64,000 nt of DNA from positions 40,013,864 to 40,077,863 of the forward strand of contig NC_135505.1 of NCBI RefSeq assembly GCF_052857255.1, given 5' to 3'. The DNA comes from Amblyomma americanum. Its lineage: Eukaryota; Arthropoda; Arachnida; Ixodida; Ixodidae. Position numbers and translations under genes: made by a program. Under the pieces are notes generated by a model. That model was given only the letters and a program-made list of their open reading frames with translations, searched no databases and was not told the origin of the DNA. This document shows positions 59,009 through 64,000 of this stretch, piece by piece; the stretch's first letter is position 1, and each line of letters begins with the position of its first letter.

Positions 59009-60435
59009 ACCGACTCGTACGAAAGAACTACCACCTGATATCATTACTTTCGTGCTGTTGCAAGTTGATGGAGCATGTTATCGCCACTCGCGTTAACGAA
59101 TTTTTAGAGAGTAACTCTGTACTAACAAACTTCAACACATTATCCGGAAAGGTTACTCTACAGTGACGCAGCTGGTATCCGTAGTTCATTCCTTTGGCTC
59201 AGTAGCAGATAATAATGGTCAGACTGACGCAATCTTTATAGATTTTAGAAATGCGTTTGACATAGTTCCGCACAGCAGCCTAATAATAAAACTACATTCC
59301 ATTAGCCCCCGCATATTCTTTTTTCTTGGATAAGTGATTATTTAAACAACCGAAAACAATAGGTCGCTCTTGGTGCACAACAATTCGGCTGTCTTCCTGT
59401 CGCGTTTGGTGTGCCCCAAGGAAGCGCCCTAAGGGCTTTACTGTTCTTACGGTACATTAATGATATTGCCAATGAAATTTTGCCTGGTGCTCAGATCAGA
59501 CTATATGCCGATGACTGTGTGTTATTTCGCGTAATCTCCAGTTCTCAGCACGAAAAAGACCTGAATGATAGCCTCGCTAACACAGTGAACTGGTGGAGTC
59601 GTTGGGGAATGGCTTTAAATCCAAACAAGACTCCTTTCTCTGCATCACTTGTAAAAGGAATCCCATAAAACATGCATATGCTCTTGCATCACCCCCGCTG
59701 AAGGAAATAACTTCGGTCAAGTACATGGGTGTGACAGTTACTCATTATCTGTCATGGAACGCCCACAATTACATCTGCTCATTGGCCTTCAGAAAACTAT
59801 GTTTCTTGAGACACAAACTTCAGAATTCCCCTCCCAACGTAAAACTTCTTAGTTATCTATCTTTGATCAGGCAAAAACTCGATATGAGTGTGTAGTCTTG
59901 GATCCGGATGCGACATCGCACATAAAGAAGCTTGAAAAAATGCAGAGGAAAGCTGTTAGGTTGTGTTCATCTAAATTTTCCAAATTTGATTCACCCTCCG
60001 AAATAATGCAGGCTCATGGTATCTCCCTCCTAGAGTGTCGCGGAAAAACACCCGTTTAGAGTTTCTTTCCCTGTCGCTCAACCGCAAGTGGGGACTTGAG
60101 CCGTTATTATATATATTCCCTCAGCCCACAACAAGCACGTTACACTATCGCACCAGCCTGTTAGGACCATACTTTGCACGCACAAATCTCTTCAAATTTT
60201 CTTTTTTCCCCGCACAATAGCGGACTGGAACTTTTTATACACGACGGACCAAAACTGACCTGTGTGACACGAGCCACGCTTTGTAACTGAATGCATGTTT
60301 TTTTTTATTATTGTAAACGGCAAGCTGTCATGTGATTTTTCTCACTCATTTTGTGCAGTGCCCGTTCTACCTTGGACATAGCCACAGTATGCAGCATGTT
60401 AATAAATAAATAAATACATAAAAATAAATAGATGA
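59009..60435 (+). pseudogene. CR1/L2-like LINE, RT core to 3' tail (segment 2)
   Basis: The RT motifs follow in order. NYHLISLLSCCCKLMEHVIA (59,029-59,088) is the NYRPISL block. IFIDFRNAFDIVPHSS (59,235-59,282) holds the first catalytic aspartate. GVPQGSALRALLFLRYINDI (59,408-59,467) comes next, then LYADDCVLF with the catalytic YADD at 59,504-59,515. VKYMGVTVTHYLSWNAH (59,718-59,768) and TRLEFLSLSLNRKWG (60,048-60,092) complete the thumb and C-terminus. The order is right and the catalytic residues are intact, but at least four frameshifts and stops break it. The 3' non-coding part ends in AATAAATAAATAAATA-type repeats at 60,400-60,432. It continues segment 1, so the LINE spans about 2.7 kb including the insertion. 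Confidence 0.88.
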
Positions 60436-61002
60436 AGTTATCGAAAGTGCTTGTTTAGTGCAAGGCTAAATGGCAGTTGTTTTACGTTTTATCACAGTTA
60501 TCTTTTTTACCAATATACCGCAGCACTCCGTTTGTCGACATGGATTTCACGGGACAGAATACCAAAGCTGCACTGAATTATATTATTATACGCAAAATTA
60601 TGCACACAAAAATTTTAGTTTCCCGACCGCGCTATCATTTGAACGAATTCCATCACCTAGATTACCGTAATTCAATTGGTCGCACGGTATTTAAATCATT
60701 AACCATTATTTCTTCATCATAAAGCCACTCTGACTCCTGCTGCTTCCTTGCGTCCTGGTCGACTGTGGCTTTTGCACTTCCGTGCATAGGTTTACGCATT
60801 TTCAGAAGGGGCGACGTTTTTAAGGCTGCCGTCTAGACTAGAGCGTCTGGTTCCAACGCTCAACCGAAGGGAGCTAGAGAAAGATCTAATTATCCGCCCT
60901 ACTGACTTTCTCGTCGTCGCCAACATTCTTTTCTATAGCACAATATCTAACAGTCATGCGCATTGTTGGACATCATACTTGAAACAGCGCAAGGACGGGA
61001 CA
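60436..61002. other. No gene seen
   Basis: AT-rich sequence with short frames only. The part from 60,970 on (GAAACAGCGCAAGGACGGG) resembles text I associate with dispersed tick repeats. Confidence 0.35.
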
Positions 61003-61043
61003 CAGTAAGGAGACACAACGGCCATTGGTGTGTCTCCTTACTG
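61003..61043. repeat. Perfect 14-bp hairpin
   Basis: CAGTAAGGAGACAC (61,003-61,016) and GTGTCTCCTTACTG (61,030-61,043) pair perfectly across a 13-base loop. It lies within a probable dispersed repeat and could be a retroelement-derived foldback. Confidence 0.75.
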
Positions 61044-62754
61044 CGTCGCCCCTTTTGGCTGTTTATATTATGAGCGGTAACCAACAAGCCAAATTCACAA
61101 CACTTATCATTGCCTAAGTTCCCCAAACAACCCCTCCAGCTTTCACGGAGCCCAAAGTAGAGGAACAAAGAAAATAAAACATACAGGAACAAAAAAGATT
61201 TTCTTTCAGCTGGCGCCGAAGAAACACAAAAGTAGGAAGAAGGCGTTAACAAAATCTGAAGTAATGATTACACCAGTTTTCCTAACAAAATGCTGTCTAT
61301 CATAAACGGGAAGAGTAGACAGAATATCCTCAATTATTTCAGGGTTACGTGTAGCTTTTAAAAAACAAACGCTACAATTGATGGTACTTATGCCGGTAGT
61401 CCCGCATCAAGAATAATTTATTTTTTCCACAATTATCTGTCAGTATACCGTTTATCCGTAAAAGAGGGCTCTCGCAGGCATAGGATATGAGGAGACAGTG
61501 TAGGCTAGCTCAGGACAGTTAGCTGCCAATAATTCTTAGAAACAAATCTAATAACTACAAGAATGGAGCATCGCCAGGTAGCGTGATCAAAAATGGGATC
61601 CTTCGAGGAAAGAAATGTTAATCAGATATGTCGACGTCAGCATACCATGGGGAAAACAATTTGGAGGGATTAGTTCTCCAGTCTGTTACAACATAAACAT
61701 GCAGCAAAAGTCCGCCCATGTTCATGGCCGCCACAAACTCTTCTTCCACGGCAAAGAAACAGTTATTTGCTGAACTTACTCTTGTTCTCTAAAGAAAAAG
61801 CTATTCGCGAGCAGAAATTTTAGGGGAAGAAGTTCGATACCACTGATAAGTTAGCGGACTAATACAGCACCCCACTGCTCTATTCCCAAGTGGTATCTTA
61901 ATATAGTCAGTGCGACTTTGAAAGAAAATTTTAGAGATTAAGAATGCTTGGATAAACGAGTGAGTACACGAACAGAAGGCAATCTACGCGAATGCAAGCT
62001 TGAAGGATTGCCATGTTGGAAACCAAAGGGTCCCTGGTGGCAAACGCGTCGCCATACATACGACCGCCACCGGTGTCCAGGCAAGGCACCATCCGTCTCT
62101 CGAGCCCACGACTCTCGGTCCAGCCGGTGTCGCGTGTCGCCCTGGTCTACGCGCACCGCGGCGTCGTTAGAGAGAAGCCGGCGCTTCCCTTTCGACGCAT
62201 AACCGCGTGCTCTACCGACTTATCGCCCCGAGCGCGTGTTTGCCACAGCGGAAAGGCGGGCGTCGCTCGCTTCGCAGAGCAGTAAGGAGGAGGAGGAGGG
62301 TTGTGGGAGATAAGCTGTTCTAGGTATCTCCAGCCATTGCGTGGTCGTAGAGAAAAAATAAGGACGCGTAAAGGGCGGACGGGTGTCGCTTATCTATATA
62401 CTCGACTCTTTCACGGCTTTTGTCAACAATACACGCTAGCGATCGCCATTTCTTTTCCGCTCTCCAAGCTGTGAAGTAGGGTGGCCTGTAAGGTGTCGCA
62501 CATCGCTATGAAACAGCGAGAACGGCAAAGGAACCTCCGCAGGCCCACCTCTCAAACTTACTATCGTGTGTGCATACCGAGCGCGATAATGTGGTCCTCC
62601 GACATGCGGTGCACAAAGCTTCGCGCTGAGGCTTATGTCCATAACTCGGTAGAGATACTCAAAGAGGGCGCTTTAGAGGCGCTTTCGCTGCAACAGTTTT
62701 AGCTTGGAATCATTCCCCTAACTGTACTGATCTGACTAAGAGTGCCTGTTATGC
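61044..62754. other. Unassigned stretch with a GC-rich patch
   Basis: 61,044-61,940 is AT-rich without supported genes. 62,000-62,300 is CpG-rich and includes a GGA run (62,284-62,298). On its minus strand, AGTCGGTAGAGCA at about 62,210-62,222 resembles a tRNA D-arm, but no T-arm lies at tRNA distance. Open frames here (up to 90 codons) have no recognisable domain. 62,400-62,754 likewise shows nothing I can name. Confidence 0.35.
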
Positions 62755-62988
62755 TCAGATTGCCAGCCCCCACTGCAGGACTGAGGCCTCTAATATATCT
62801 CTCCAATTAACCAGCCCAGCTGCGGCCACCCAGGGTATCCCCGAAAATTTCTTAATCTCAACCGCCCAGCTAGCTCTCTGCCGTCCCCTGCTACGCTTCC
62901 CTTCCCTTGGAATCCGCATGTTACCCATAAAGACTATCGGTTATACTTCCTTAGCATTACTTGACCTGTCCAAGCCCATTTTTGTTGC
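62755..62988 (-). pseudogene. RTE-like non-LTR retrotransposon, C-terminal fragment
   Basis: On the minus strand, pieces of the RTE/BovB-type C-terminus can be read: a basic linker with GREA and an R-G-R-Q-like region, then VNWRDILEASVLQW, which matches the common ending VNWRDMGEAFALQW. The match spans about 230 bp, is broken by several stops and frameshifts, and lacks the RT core. It ends at about 62,755 without an obvious tail. Confidence 0.65.
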
Positions 62989-63045
62989 GGGAGCTAGACT
63001 AGGCTACCAGTCGAGAATTTCGCGGTACAGGCGAGACACCAGTTT

Positions 63046-63071
63046 TGCGCATGCGCCGTTACCATAGCAAC
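63046..63071 (+). promoter_or_regulatory. NRF1-like palindrome beside a consensus RFX X-box
   Basis: GCGCATGCGC (63,047-63,056) is the palindromic core of the NRF1 site. One base later GTTACCATAGCAAC (63,058-63,071) matches the RFX X-box consensus GTNRCC-N2-RGYAAC at every position. They sit in a short GC-rich patch between an RTE fragment and a SINE. X-boxes mark promoters of cilia and some housekeeping genes in animals. No gene start can be shown here, and the patch could belong to a repeat. Confidence 0.5.
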
Positions 63072-63150
63072 CGGGGAGGAGGCGTGTGTGCGCCGCGCCT
63101 TTCCTCAAAATGCACCTTTCAATTTTCAGTTTTTTCTTTCGTATTTCGGC

Positions 63151-63466
63151 CCCGCCGCGGTGGCTCAGTGGTTAGGGCGCTCGACTACTGATCCGGAGTT
63201 CCCGGGTTTGAACCCGACCGTGGCGGCTGCGTTTTTATGGAGGAAAAACGCTAAGGCGCCCGTGTGCTGTGCGATGTCAGTGCACGTTAAAGATCCCCAG
63301 GTGGTCGAAATTATTCCGGAGCCCTCCACAACGGACCTATTTGTTCCTCTCTTCTTTCACTCCCTTCTTTATCCCTTCCCTACGGCGCGGCTCAGGTGTC
63401 CAACGATATATGAGACAGATACTGCGCCATTTGCTTTCCACCAAAAACCAATTATTATTATTATTA
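63151..63466 (+). mobile_element. tRNA-derived SINE, full length, with 14-bp target duplication
   Basis: This is the best-preserved copy. The tRNA head has GTGGCTCAGTGGTTAGGG (A-box side) and GGGTTTGAACCC (B-box with one change), the full body follows, and the tail is (ATT)n. The flanking repeat TTTCGTATTTCGGC is at 63,137-63,150 and 63,467-63,480. It is inserted in the head of the older SINE that continues at 63,481. Confidence 0.92.
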
Positions 63467-63480
63467 TTTCGTATTTCGGC

Positions 63481-63686
63481 TACTGATCAGGAGTTCACGG
63501 GCTCAAAGACGACCGCGGCGGCTGCGTTTCCATGGGGGCGAAGCGCTAAGGCGCCCGTGTGCTGTGCGATGTCAGTGCACGTTAAAGACCCCTAGGTGGC
63601 CAAAATTATTCCGGAGCCCTCCACTATGGCACCTCTTTCTTCCTTTCTTGTTTCACTCCCTCCTTTATCCCTTATCTTACGGCGTG
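63481..63686 (+). mobile_element. Older SINE copy, head and tail displaced by insertions
   Basis: The family body is present from TACTGATCAGGAGTTCACGG to CTTACGGCG but more diverged (GGGCTCAAAGACG replaces the B-box). Its head was split by the SINE at 63,151. Its 3' part is interrupted by another SINE starting about 63,687. Confidence 0.85.
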
Positions 63687-64000
63687 TTAGCCGCGATGGC
63701 TCAGTGGTTGGGGCGCTCGACTATTGATCCGGATTTCCCGGGTTCGAACCCTACCGCTGCGGCTGCGTTTTTACGGAGGAAAAACGCTAAGGCGCCCATG
63801 TGCTGTGCGATATCAGTGCACGTTAAAGATCCCCAGGTGGTCGAAATTATTCCGGAGCCCTCCACTACGGCACCTCTCTCTTCCTTTCTTCTTTCACTCC
63901 ATCCTTTACCGTTCCCTTACGGCAGGGTTCAAGTGTCCAACGATATATGAGACAGGTACTGCGCCATTTCCTTTCCCCCAAAACTAAATTTTATTATTAT
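63687..64000 (+). mobile_element. Third SINE copy, running to the window edge
   Basis: The head GCCGCGATGGCTCAGTGG with B-box GGTTCGAACCC is intact, and the body matches the family to the (ATT) tail that begins at the edge. It lies inside the 3' part of the older SINE. The end and target duplication are outside the window. Confidence 0.88.

Noticed and set aside
62200..62235. tRNA gene on the minus strand (AGTCGGTAGAGCA)
   Set aside because: Only a D-arm-like word is present. No T-arm follows at the right distance and no acceptor pairing was found.

Overview
The window reads as hard-tick (ixodid) nuclear DNA. I infer this from several copies of a tRNA-headed SINE with an (ATT)n tail that resembles the tick Ruka-type SINEs, from decayed CR1/L2-like, RTE-like and Ty3 retroelements, and from the absence of any bacterial gene organisation. 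I cannot name the species. I found no intact host protein gene, tRNA gene or rRNA gene.

Positions 1 to about 42,861 are one satellite DNA array. It is made of roughly 200 head-to-tail monomers of 213 or 216 bp. It runs off the left edge and ends sharply at about 42,861. The monomers are GC-rich (about 58 percent in the consensus I counted) and CpG-rich. They form nested higher-order repeats: an 11-monomer unit of about 2.34 kb at the left, an 863-bp tetramer, and a 56-monomer unit of 11,952 bp present twice in tandem (about 10,640-34,563) with no difference in any open frame compared. A zone at 34.6-42.9 kb has blocks copied at 644, 1,080, 2,585, 3,224, 5,809 and 6,451 bp. The first 9 kb carry many single-base indels relative to related copies, which looks like an unpolished long-read consensus.

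Positions 42,862-64,000 are AT-richer, mostly non-coding flank crowded with dead mobile elements. On the minus strand between 46.2 and 44.1 kb lies a Ty3-type gag fragment with SAP-like and SCAN-like regions. It is followed by a LINE 5' end made of about 285-bp tandem monomers and an ORF1 that starts with a 2A-like ribosome-skipping motif. That ORF1 is cut by a DNA-transposon end. A decayed CR1/L2-like LINE lies at 49.2-50.3 kb. A bounded Ty3 element (50,523-54,988, minus strand, LTRs about 200 bp, 4-bp target duplication) keeps gag, protease and integrase relics but has lost reverse transcriptase and most of RNase H.

Further right are an inverted-repeat structure around a SINE (55.1-55.75 kb) and a second CR1/L2-like LINE (57.7-60.4 kb). 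This LINE is split by an 809-bp insertion with a 6-bp target duplication. The window ends with an RTE-like fragment, a short promoter-like patch with an RFX X-box next to an NRF1-like palindrome, and three nested SINEs. The region looks like the edge of a heterochromatic satellite block and its transposon-rich border, not a gene neighbourhood.
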